Made by a program: the position numbers and the translations under genes. From positions 1 to 9,514 of the forward strand of contig JAUWTT010000109.1 of the NCBI GenBank assembly GCA_030614585.1: 9,514 bases of DNA, given 5' to 3'. Shown here piece by piece: positions 1 through 5,603 of this stretch; the stretch's first letter is position 1, and each line of letters begins with the position of its first letter. The stretch is from Acidobacteriota bacterium (GTDB lineage Bacteria > Acidobacteriota > UBA6911 > RPQK01 > JAPXNP01). The notes beneath the pieces were generated by a model that was given only the letters and a program-made list of their open reading frames with translations, had not been told where the DNA came from and ran no database searches.

Positions 1-2027
1 AAGAGAATGTAATGCTGGGTGTGGATCGGGATCACTACGCAGGGATATTCGCTTCCCTGGGATTTGTGTATCGTCGTGGCATAGGAGAGGACGAGCTCGT
101 CGAGCTCTTCGAAATCGTAAACGACTCTTCGCTCGTCGAAACTGACCACTAGTTCCCGGTCATCAGGGCGAATTTGAACGAGAATTCCGATGTCACCATT
201 GAAAACATCCTTGTCATAATTGTTGACGATCTGCATGACCTTATCGCCGACGCTGAACCTGTATCCGTACCGTGAGACCCCGGACTCTGTTGGATTCAGA
301 ATGGACTGTAGTGCCAGGTTGAGGTGCCTCGCACCGAGATCTCCTCTCTGCATCGGTGTCAGAACCTGGATGTCGTTCAGTGGGTCGAATCCGAATCGAT
401 CTGGAATCCGTTCCTTTACCAGTCGTTGAATCACGTCAACGCCTTTCTCAGGGTCGGAACAGGGGATAAAGTAGAAGTCGCTCTTTGCGGCGATGCTTTC
501 CCTGGTCTGCGGCCAAATGGGCAGCTCTCCTGCGTTAATCCGGTGAGCATTGGTAACGATCGTACTTTCAGCCGCCTGTCGGAAGACCTGATCCAGCTTT
601 TCAACCGGAATCACTTTCGAGTTGATGATGTCTCGGAGCACGTTTCCTGGACCCACCGACGGGAGTTGATCGACATCCCCTACCAGAATCAAGGCTGCGT
701 GTTTAGGAATAGCTCGGAGCAGCTGGTAGGCCAGGACCAGGTCGATCATGCTTGTTTCATCCACGATGAAGAGGTCGCCTCTAAGTGGGTTCGTCTGGTT
801 GTGCTTGAATCTGCCCGTTCTTGGTTCAAACTCGAGCAGGCGGTGAATCGTCTTGGCCTCGTTCCCGGTGGCTTCCGACAACCGTTTTGCAGCCCGGCCG
901 GTCGGGGCGGCAAGTCGTATTCGCAAACCTTTGGCTTCGAAAATCCGCACAATGCTGTTGACCAGGGTTGTTTTTCCAACTCCGGGGCCCCCGGTTATCA
1001 CCATCGCCTTAGCCCTTGCAGCTGCACGCAAGGCTTGCCGCTGTGTATCGGCCAGACGAATACTCAGTCTTTCCTCCACCCAGACCAGCGCCTTGGACAC
1101 GTCGATTGAAGGGCAGGGATGAGGAGCGTTAGCCAGCTGGACGAGATCGCGGGCAAGTAGTTGTTCGGCGGTGTCAAGGGAACTGAGGTAGATCAGCCGT
1201 TGCCCCTCGAACTCATGTTCTGTCAGCGTTCCGACGGTGATCTCCTGCAAGATAGCTTCGTCGATCCTGTTCTCGGGTATCTCCAGAAGCTCTGAAGCAC
1301 GCTTTATCAGTTCATCGCGGGGATACGCGCAATGTCCATCTTCGGTTAATTGCTGAAGCGCATGCTCCACACCGGCTCGGGCTCTGATTTCCGAGTCTTT
1401 GGCAACGCCCAGTCTTGCGGCAATCTCGTCGGCCGTCTTGAACCCGATTCCCCAAACATCGCGGGCCAGGCAATAGGGGTTATCGCGAACCTTGTCCAGC
1501 GCTTCGTCACCGTAGGTCTTGTAAATCCGGAAAGCCCGACTCGTACCGACTCCCTGAGAGTGCAGGAACACCATGATTTCGCGGACCGACTTCTGTTCTT
1601 CCCACGCCTCAGAAATTCTCTTCCGCCTGATGGGTCCAATCCCTTCAACCTTCAGAAGTCGATCGGGCTGCGTCTCAATCACGTCGAATACATCGAGTCC
1701 AAATGCGTCAACAAGCCGGGAGGCGAACTGGGTTCCTATTCCTTTGATCAGGCCAGATCCGAGATACTTTTCGATTCCCTGAAGCGTGTTGGGCTGTGTG
1801 ACTTCCAGGAGGTCGGCCTTTAACTGACGGCCGTGTTGACGATCGATGATCCAGCGCCCCTGTGCTTCCAACCATTCACCCGCAGTCACGTTCGGCAGCG
1901 TTCCGACAACAGTAGCGAGATCGCGTTTTCCACGTACCTTGACCCGAAGCACGCAGAAGCCAGTTTCTTCTGAGTGGAAAGTTACTCGTTCAACCGATCC
2001 AGAGATTCGATCCGATTCAATTGCCAT
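1..2027 (-). CDS. recD2: RecD2-type ATP-dependent DNA helicase (RecD/TraA family), 3' end cut by window edge
   Basis: A superfamily 1B 5'-3' DNA helicase of the RecD2 type, the form that works without RecBC in DNA repair and recombination. The frame is open for 675 codons. Residues 10-75 form the N-terminal region (SVERVTFHSEETGF). Two helix-hairpin-helix-like glycine turns lie near 96-98 (GIG) and 127-131 (VEGIG). Walker A is GGPGVGKTT at 346-354 (Lys352), and motif II is DETSMID from Asp423. The late helicase motif TIHKSQGSE, with Gln657, ends close to the window edge. Family members are about 720-740 residues, so roughly the last 50-70 are missing here. The ATG at 2027 was chosen because it gives the family N-terminus. 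It lies inside the last codons of the upstream HD gene (11-bp overlap), so the two are probably co-transcribed and translationally coupled. No strong Shine-Dalgarno is visible. The gene is intact as far as it is seen. Confidence 0.95.
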   Translation of the reverse strand, partial: MAIESDRISGSVERVTFHSEETGFCVLRVKVRGKRDLATVVGTLPNVTAGEWLEAQGRWIIDRQHGRQLKADLLEVTQPNTLQGIEKYLGSGLIKGIGTQFASRLVDAFGLDVFDVIETQPDRLLKVEGIGPIRRKRISEAWEEQKSVREIMVFLHSQGVGTSRAFRIYKTYGDEALDKVRDNPYCLARDVWGIGFKTADEIAARLGVAKDSEIRARAGVEHALQQLTEDGHCAYPRDELIKRASELLEIPENRIDEAILQEITVGTLTEHEFEGQRLIYLSSLDTAEQLLARDLVQLANAPHPCPSIDVSKALVWVEERLSIRLADTQRQALRAAARAKAMVITGGPGVGKTTLVNSIVRIFEAKGLRIRLAAPTGRAAKRLSEATGNEAKTIHRLLEFEPRTGRFKHNQTNPLRGDLFIVDETSMIDLVLAYQLLRAIPKHAALILVGDVDQLPSVGPGNVLRDIINSKVIPVEKLDQVFRQAAESTIVTNAHRINAGELPIWPQTRESIAAKSDFYFIPCSDPEKGVDVIQRLVKERIPDRFGFDPLNDIQVLTPMQRGDLGARHLNLALQSILNPTESGVSRYGYRFSVGDKVMQIVNNYDKDVFNGDIGILVQIRPDDRELVVSFDERRVVYDFEELDELVLSYATTIHKSQGSEYPCVVIPIHTQHYIL

Positions 2028-2448
2028 GGGTCTCGGAAAGAGCCTGCCATGCTCTATGGTAGCGCTCTAGTCGATGCAGGTCCTGGTCGGTAATATGACG
2101 GATCCTGCGGATGTTCATGTTGTCTTCAATGTCGGCCAGCTTGACGCGACGAGCAAGGGGACTGTCCTTGGCACGCTGAATGAAGTCCTCATAAGATTCA
2201 CCCTCCCCCCGCGTCAGGCACTCAATTGCAGCGATGACCTCATCGCTGAAGCCTGCAGCCCTCAACTGATCCGCCGTAACTGAGGTATCCTCCAGAACAT
2301 CGTGCAGTACGGCAACGATCCTCGCGGAATCGGAGGCCATGTTCAGCATCAGACGGAGAGGGTGGAGAATGTATGGGACCCCTGCTTTGTCTTTCTGCCC
2401 CTGGTGGGCGTTTACGGCTATCTGTATTGCTTTCTCGAGCGTTGCCAT
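2017..2448 (-). CDS. Small RelA/SpoT-type HD-domain phosphohydrolase (putative (p)ppGpp hydrolase)
   Basis: A 143-residue single-domain protein resembling the hydrolase half of RelA/SpoT and the small Mesh1-like alarmone hydrolases, which remove pyrophosphate from (p)ppGpp in the cytoplasm using a metal. Visible motifs are His29-Pro30 (PYILHPLRL), the HD pair His49-Asp50 with Glu53-Asp54 (VAVLHDVLEDT), and Asp106/Asn110 (KLADIEDNM). These match the metal- and substrate-binding set of RelA/SpoT hydrolases in order and spacing. The family sequence KLADRLHNM is altered to KLADIEDNM, so substrate specificity could differ. No synthetase, TGS or ACT domain is present. The frame is open further upstream to 2730, but Met at 2448 fits the family start (MATLEKAIQIAVNAHQG) and follows a purine-rich GAAGAGAG tract; the upstream extension overlaps the porin remnant. 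It overlaps recD2 by 11 bp and is the first gene of that pair. The ppGpp substrate is inferred from family, not shown. Confidence 0.88.
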   Translation of the reverse strand: MATLEKAIQIAVNAHQGQKDKAGVPYILHPLRLMLNMASDSARIVAVLHDVLEDTSVTADQLRAAGFSDEVIAAIECLTRGEGESYEDFIQRAKDSPLARRVKLADIEDNMNIRRIRHITDQDLHRLERYHRAWQALSETHGN

Positions 2449-2476
2449 CTCTCTTCTTTCTCTTCGGTTATCTTTT

Positions 2477-2495
2477 GCTGCAAGGGAGGTGCAGC
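2477..2495 (-). promoter_or_regulatory. Leader hairpin upstream of the HD gene with an anti-Shine-Dalgarno-like loop
   Basis: A perfect 5-bp stem (GCTGC/GCAGC) closes a nine-base loop. In the predicted minus-strand transcript the loop reads ACCTCCCTT, complementary to a Shine-Dalgarno sequence. It lies between the candidate -10 box and the HD gene start. A regulatory role is speculative; a chance hairpin of this size is quite possible. Confidence 0.25.
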
Positions 2496-2508
2496 GACTC
2501 CTTAGACG

Positions 2509-2514
2509 ATTATA
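2509..2514 (-). promoter_or_regulatory. Candidate -10 box for the HD hydrolase-recD2 operon
   Basis: The minus strand reads a perfect TATAAT here, about 60 bases upstream of the HD gene ATG at 2448. The region 17 bases further upstream has no good TTGACA match (pyrimidine-rich, TCTTTC-like), so the promoter would rely mainly on its -10 element. This is inferred from sequence match and position only. Confidence 0.4.
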
Positions 2515-2562
2515 AGGTTGCCATACCCACAGAAAGAAGAAAACGGGAAAGAGGTGGCTCAA

Positions 2563-2745
2563 CTTACAATCTTTGACTTGAACAGCGGTACGATTTGAGG
2601 CGCAAAGCTCGTGGATCTGACGGCAGGTTTGAACTGGTACCTCAACCGCTACGCCCGAGTCAGCTGGAACTTTGTCCATGCCGATGTGGAATCCAGCGGA
2701 TTGGTGAACATTTTTCAGATGCGGCTGCAATTGACATTCAGGTAA
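2563..2745 (+). pseudogene. 3' remnant of an OprO/OprP-like (phosphate-selective type) porin gene
   Basis: About 60 codons on the plus strand end at TAA 2743-2745. Read through, they give LTIFDLNSGTI, a stop, GAKLVDLTAGLNWYLN, then RVSWNFVHADVE and finally NIFQMRLQLTF plus one Arg. This follows the end of OprO/OprP-type porins: an R-x-S-x-x-D-L-N-like strand, the GLNWYLN strand with its asparagine, a W/Y-N-x-V-H turn, then a terminal amphipathic strand with F-x-x-R-L-Q-x-x-F. The terminal hydrophobic/aromatic pattern is typical of outer-membrane beta-barrels. An in-frame TGA at 2596-2598 interrupts it (possibly from CGA). No porin sequence is recognisable further 5', where the divergent HD gene and its promoter begin, so the first several hundred codons are gone. 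It looks like a dead 3' end left by deletion or rearrangement. Family assignment is by eye from a short stretch. Confidence 0.6.
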
Positions 2746-2799
2746 GCAGGAGTCCTCCCGGGGGATCGGTGGACCCGCTCAACAAGTTAAACACAAAGT

Positions 2800-2817
2800 C
2801 ACCAAGGGCACCAAGGG
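2800..2817 (+). repeat. Tandem 9-bp repeat (CACCAAGGG x2)
   Basis: Two perfect adjacent copies of CACCAAGGG sit directly after AACACAAAGT. The same flavour of sequence (CAC-AAA-CACAAA) recurs in the spacer at 7320-7378. TTTGTGATT follows at 2826-2834 and recurs at 5403-5411 and 7362-7370. It appears to be a decayed copy of a dispersed intergenic repeat. Confidence 0.5.
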
Positions 2818-2853
2818 AATGACGATTTGTGATTTACGGTTTTCGAATGGGAG

Positions 2854-2883
2854 GACAGACGGAACATAGTCGCCCCGCCTGTC
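2854..2883. repeat. Hairpin repeat with GGAACATAG loop, copy 1
   Basis: Arms GACAG (2854-2858) and CTGTC (2879-2883) pair, then a single A-C mismatch, then CGG (2860-2862) pairs with CCG (2875-2877). The loop carries AACATAG. The 16 bases from 2861 match 14 of 16 bases of the hairpin at 5367-5401 (GGAACATAG followed by CG and C-rich sequence). It lies just downstream of the DUF6515-like gene, where it could also slow transcription, although no T-run follows. Confidence 0.5.
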
Positions 2884-2904
2884 ACAGTCTTCTCACGCCT
2901 TCCA

Positions 2905-4323
2905 TCAGGTGCCCGAATCGAGCTCAACGGATTCGGAACCATCAGGGCTTCCTACGACTTCATAGAGCAGAATGCCTTCTTCGTCCTCAACCTCCTCGAA
3001 GAACACCATGTCGAACTGATAGTACGTCTGGTCGTTTTCCTCAATCGTGGTGACGCCTTCCGGCAGATTCTCGACCTGAGCACCGATCTCCGGTTCCCCG
3101 TTGATGAACCCTGTCTTACCCCCTTCATCGTACTCTACGTACAGGTTGAAGTTGACGTAGTAATAGGTCTCGCCGTCGGCCACGAACGTCACCGCGTCTG
3201 CCGGCATCTCCGTCAGTTCTTCTTCAGGTGGTCGTGGCTCCACACGGTAGATTGTTTTCCCCGCGTCATTGGTATCCTTGGTGAAGAAAGTCTTGTCGAA
3301 CTGGTAAAGGTCAGGTTCCTCCTCGTTTGGAGCTTTTGCCTCCTCCGGAATCGAACTCACTTCTGCTCCCGCCGGAGGCTGGACCACAATGTAGCCACCT
3401 CCCGGAGAGTCTTGATAAAACGCCGCCTCATGGTAGTAATAGGTTGTTTCTTCGACTTGCAGTGTTTCTGCGCCGTCAGGCAAGCTAGCCGTTTCCCATC
3501 CGACCGGTGCAGCCATTAACACGTAAACCACGTCTCCTTCGTAGATGGCTCTGCGATACCAGGGATTATAGTGGTAATACGTTGTGGAGCTAACCACAAC
3601 TGTGGTGGTCGACGATGAGTTGGCGATGGCTACAAAGACTGCCGTCGTGAGCAGGACACCGGCTATCCACCAACCACGGTACCAACGGCGATGGTGCCAG
3701 TAGCGATGATGCCGCCATCGCGCATGTCGGTAATGACTCGCGCGATGAACGTGGCGGGTGCGGTGCCGCGTCCGAGCGCGTGTTGCCGTTCGCCGCTGCG
3801 TGGTGCGCCGGCCCGCGCTGCGGTTGACACCTCCCGGCCGTGTACTGCCGCCGGGACGAGTCGAAGCGGATGGTGGGCGGCTGGAACCACCCGGTCGAGT
3901 GGTGTTACCTGGACGGTCGGAAGTGCTCGGTCGATTACCGCTCGCAGAACGGTCGGAAGTACTCGGCCGGCTGCCACTGGCGGAGCGGTCGGAGGTGCTC
4001 GGGCGGCTGCCACTGGTTGAGCGGTCAGAGGTGGTCGGGCGACTGCTACTCGTTGAGCGATTGGAACTGCTTCTGTCACTGCCGCTGAGGGACCGGTTGG
4101 AACTGCTGGAGCGGTTCGAACTGTAGGACCGGTTGGCCGATCCGGAGCGGGCCGGACTCGACCGGTTTACACTGGAACTTCGGCTGGGCTGACGGCCTCC
4201 GCCCCTTCCGCCTCCACCCCTTCTTTGTGCCAGGACGGTCAACGGCTCTACACAGAGCCAACTTGCGACCAGTAGGGTCAACCCTAAACTCATGGCCCGT
4301 CTGAAAGTCGGTGGTTTCATCAC
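2905..4323 (-). CDS. Secreted Ser/Arg-rich protein with repeated C-terminal YYxxxxFY modules (DUF6515-like)
   Basis: A 472-residue protein of unknown function. Residues 1-32 form a signal peptide (hydrophobic LGLTLLVASWLCV, likely cut after VLA). Residues 33-171 are low-complexity Gly/Arg then Ser/Arg/Asn, including four near-copies of a 12-residue unit (S-G-S-R-P-S-T-S-D-R-S-A) at 92-139. Residues 172-219 are extremely basic and aromatic (clusters such as RHRTRHVHR and WRHHRYWHHRRWYRGWW), followed by a hydrophobic stretch at 220-234 (IAGVLLTTAVFVAIA). The acidic remainder has about five modules of the type YYY-x4-FY, a charged loop, then a P-x-G-x-x-V-x-x-L-P turn, as in DUF6515 proteins. 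The start follows a good AAGGAAG ribosome site. It lies 19 bp downstream of the DUF2092 lipoprotein gene, so the two form an operon. An envelope role is likely from the signal peptide and partner; the exact function is unknown. Confidence 0.85.
   Translation of the reverse strand: MMKPPTFRRAMSLGLTLLVASWLCVEPLTVLAQRRGGGGRGGGRQPSRSSSVNRSSPARSGSANRSYSSNRSSSSNRSLSGSDRSSSNRSTSSSRPTTSDRSTSGSRPSTSDRSASGSRPSTSDRSASGNRPSTSDRPGNTTRPGGSSRPPSASTRPGGSTRPGGVNRSAGRRTTQRRTATRARTRHRTRHVHRASHYRHARWRHHRYWHHRRWYRGWWIAGVLLTTAVFVAIANSSSTTTVVVSSTTYYHYNPWYRRAIYEGDVVYVLMAAPVGWETASLPDGAETLQVEETTYYYHEAAFYQDSPGGGYIVVQPPAGAEVSSIPEEAKAPNEEEPDLYQFDKTFFTKDTNDAGKTIYRVEPRPPEEELTEMPADAVTFVADGETYYYVNFNLYVEYDEGGKTGFINGEPEIGAQVENLPEGVTTIEENDQTYYQFDMVFFEEVEDEEGILLYEVVGSPDGSESVELDSGT
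3907..4050 (-). repeat. Four tandem 36-bp coding repeats in the DUF6515-like gene
   Basis: Codons 92-139 of the gene consist of four imperfect 36-bp units, each encoding a 12-residue SxSRPSTSDRSA-type segment. The middle units are the most alike, suggesting expansion by slippage or unequal recombination. The flanking Ser/Asn/Arg codons look like older, degraded copies. Copy number is likely to vary between strains. Confidence 0.75.
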
Positions 4324-4342
4324 TTCTTCCTTTGCAATATCG

Positions 4343-5185
4343 TCAACGTCCGCTTACCGGCACCACTTCAATTCTCTCAGCACCCTCGGGGATGCTAACC
4401 TCGAACACGCCGGGGTCCGGGATGGTAGTGGCCCATTTGCGGAAGCGAGCTGAGTATTGAGGTTGTCCTTCGTCCTCTGTGAAAATGAGCACAACTTGAT
4501 TGAGAAAAGGCTCAGGTCCTTTTCTCACCCAGAACTCGATGTCGACTCCGGGCTTTCTAATCGCGACGTGATCGGTCCAACTTCCCTCCACCCAAGCCTC
4601 GCCAACATATAGCACTGAGCTGACCTCGTCAGAAAGCCACAAGTCGGCTGGTTCAACCGCCAGCCAGTCCTGGAAAGGCACATCGACCTCATATTCTTCA
4701 ACCACGAAGCGCACCATCTCAGAGACCTTCTGCGGACCGTCAACCTGTCCCCAAACCATATCCGGCGCCTTGAGCATTGTAAAACTGCCCTTTGAGAACC
4801 AGGCCGTGTCCACTGTTGCGTCGTCACGCAAGGTCCTCCAGAAGAGCTCATCCGGCTTTCGAAGTGCTATTTCCTGCAAAAGACTGAAGTGGAGCTTCTG
4901 CCCAGATTCCTGCACTGCCTCGAAGGTCACGAAGGCTTCAGCCGCCCATTCGTCCTGGCTATCCATGAAAAGCGCCAGTCGCTCGATGACTTCACGTCCG
5001 TCTAATGGGACGATGTCTTGATCCCCGAGTGCCGAAGGGTCCCACGATGACTCTTCCGCCTGCGTCTGGCACCCGGCTGTGAGGGCCAGGACGACTAAGG
5101 CAATTGAGCACGCAAGCCCGATGTTCTTCGAGTGCAAAAGGAATTCCCGCGTACCACTCATGTGTTGGTATCGAATTGAAATCAT
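4343..5185 (-). CDS. DUF2092-family putative lipoprotein
   Basis: A 280-residue predicted envelope lipoprotein. The hydrophobic segment SIALVVLALTAGC ends in a lipobox (LTAGC), giving lipidation at Cys39. The mature part matches the DUF2092 pattern: an early helix (REVIERLALFMDSQDEW), a strand with V-Q-E-S-G-Q-K-L-H-F, the R-K-P-D-E-L-F-W segment, an aspartate-rich middle (VDVPFQDWLAVEPADLW), a D-H-V-A-I-R-K-P strand followed by I-E-F-W-V, and a late Q-P-Q-Y-S-A-R-F strand. The family belongs to the LolA/outer-membrane-lipoprotein-carrier-like fold group, but its substrate is unknown. The start at 5185 is provisional: an in-frame Met at residue 9 would leave a more usual 30-residue signal, and neither has a strong ribosome site. 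It is first in an operon with the DUF6515-like gene 19 bp downstream. A joint role in the cell envelope is inferred. Confidence 0.85.
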   Translation of the reverse strand: MISIRYQHMSGTREFLLHSKNIGLACSIALVVLALTAGCQTQAEESSWDPSALGDQDIVPLDGREVIERLALFMDSQDEWAAEAFVTFEAVQESGQKLHFSLLQEIALRKPDELFWRTLRDDATVDTAWFSKGSFTMLKAPDMVWGQVDGPQKVSEMVRFVVEEYEVDVPFQDWLAVEPADLWLSDEVSSVLYVGEAWVEGSWTDHVAIRKPGVDIEFWVRKGPEPFLNQVVLIFTEDEGQPQYSARFRKWATTIPDPGVFEVSIPEGAERIEVVPVSGR

Positions 5186-5300
5186 TGGAACAAAACCTGC
5201 TTTATTTTAGATTATTCGATTTGACCTCTTAACAAGCACAGACCTAAACACCTGAAGATGAACCGAAACGAGGTATTGTACGGGTGTCTTAAGATGTCTG

Positions 5301-5328
5301 ATTATAACCGATCGTTGGCCTGATGCAA
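5301..5328 (-). promoter_or_regulatory. Candidate sigma70-type promoter for the DUF2092-DUF6515 operon
   Basis: On the minus strand TTGCAT (5323-5328) is separated by 16 bases from a perfect TATAAT (5301-5306), preceded by GGT. Transcription would start near 5294, leaving a leader of about 110 bases before the ATG at 5185. The -35 box matches consensus at only its first three positions. Nothing else recognisable lies between the promoter and the gene. Confidence 0.5.
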
Positions 5329-5366
5329 TTGCCTGCCTCTCTGGAATCCATTCGGCGGTAGCTGCA

Positions 5367-5401
5367 GGGACACTGGCGTCTCAAAGGAACATAGACGTCC
5401 C
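5367..5401. repeat. Hairpin repeat with GGAACATAG loop, copy 2
   Basis: Outer arms GGGAC (5367-5371) and GTCCC (5397-5401) pair. A six-base bulge (ACTGGC) on one side is followed by an inner stem GTCT (5378-5381)/AGAC (5393-5396), and the loop holds AAAGGAACAT. The GGAACATAG core and following CG/CCC sequence match the hairpin at 2854-2883 in the same orientation. The two copies bracket the DUF2092-DUF6515 operon. The form resembles REP-type elements mobilised in trans, but no transposase gene is present here. Confidence 0.55.
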
Positions 5402-5425
5402 CTTTGTGATTAGTTGGCAACCGGT

Positions 5426-5446
5426 CACAGGCGGGACGCCCATGTT
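5426..5446. repeat. Imperfect CACAGGC-GGGAC-GCCCATG hairpin
   Basis: CACAGGC and GCCCATGT nearly pair around a GGGAC centre. It follows closely after the hairpin at 5367-5401 and precedes the ADP-ribosylglycohydrolase remnant. It resembles GC-rich palindromic intergenic repeats built on GGCGGGACGCC, but with only one copy in this window its repeat status is an inference. Confidence 0.3.
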
Positions 5447-5464
5447 CCGACGGTTCCAACGCCG

Positions 5465-5512
5465 TCACTCATGTACCGATCCAACAATGTCCCCGACTAT
5501 TGCTCCGATCAT
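5465..5512 (-). pseudogene. 5' remnant of an ADP-ribosylglycohydrolase (DraG/ARH-family) gene
   Basis: Just 15 codons, MIGAIVGDIVGSVHE, then TGA at 5465-5467. The sequence is the characteristic N-terminus of DraG-type ADP-ribosylglycohydrolases (M-x-G-A-I-x-G-D-I-x-G-S-x-x-E), metal enzymes that remove ADP-ribose from proteins or small molecules. A strong ribosome site, AAAGGAGG, stands nine bases before the ATG, as expected for a formerly real start. Beyond the stop, none of the three frames shows the expected acidic metal-binding motifs or the C-terminal G-D-S/T-D segment; instead the repeats at 5426-5446 and 5367-5401 follow. I infer that the gene lost everything after its first codons. 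It lies 91 bp downstream of the interrupted glycosidase gene on the same strand, so the two may once have been an operon. It could in principle be translated as a 15-residue peptide. Confidence 0.6.
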
Positions 5513-5603
5513 TCTGCATGTCCTCCTTTGTCAACCGTCTTTGGAAACTCGCTCCAACCATCCTTTCGAACTGTCGCTCGCGGCCTTGATCTCCGGACTG
5601 AGA

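Noticed and set aside
324..1109. Plus-strand ORF of 261 codons
   Set aside because: It lies wholly antisense to recD2, whose Walker A and B motifs are encoded in this stretch on the minus strand.
2449..2730. N-terminal extension of the HD hydrolase to 2730
   Set aside because: The added 94 residues do not resemble the family, cover the candidate promoter and the porin remnant, and the Met at 2448 has its own purine-rich ribosome site.
3758..4126. Plus-strand ORF with repeated LGRLPLAERSEV units
   Set aside because: The repetition is the antisense reading of the 36-bp coding repeats in the DUF6515-like gene.
5367..5401. Rho-independent terminator
   Set aside because: The stem is interrupted by a six-base bulge and no T-run follows on the minus strand; the shared core with the hairpin at 2854 fits a repeat element better.
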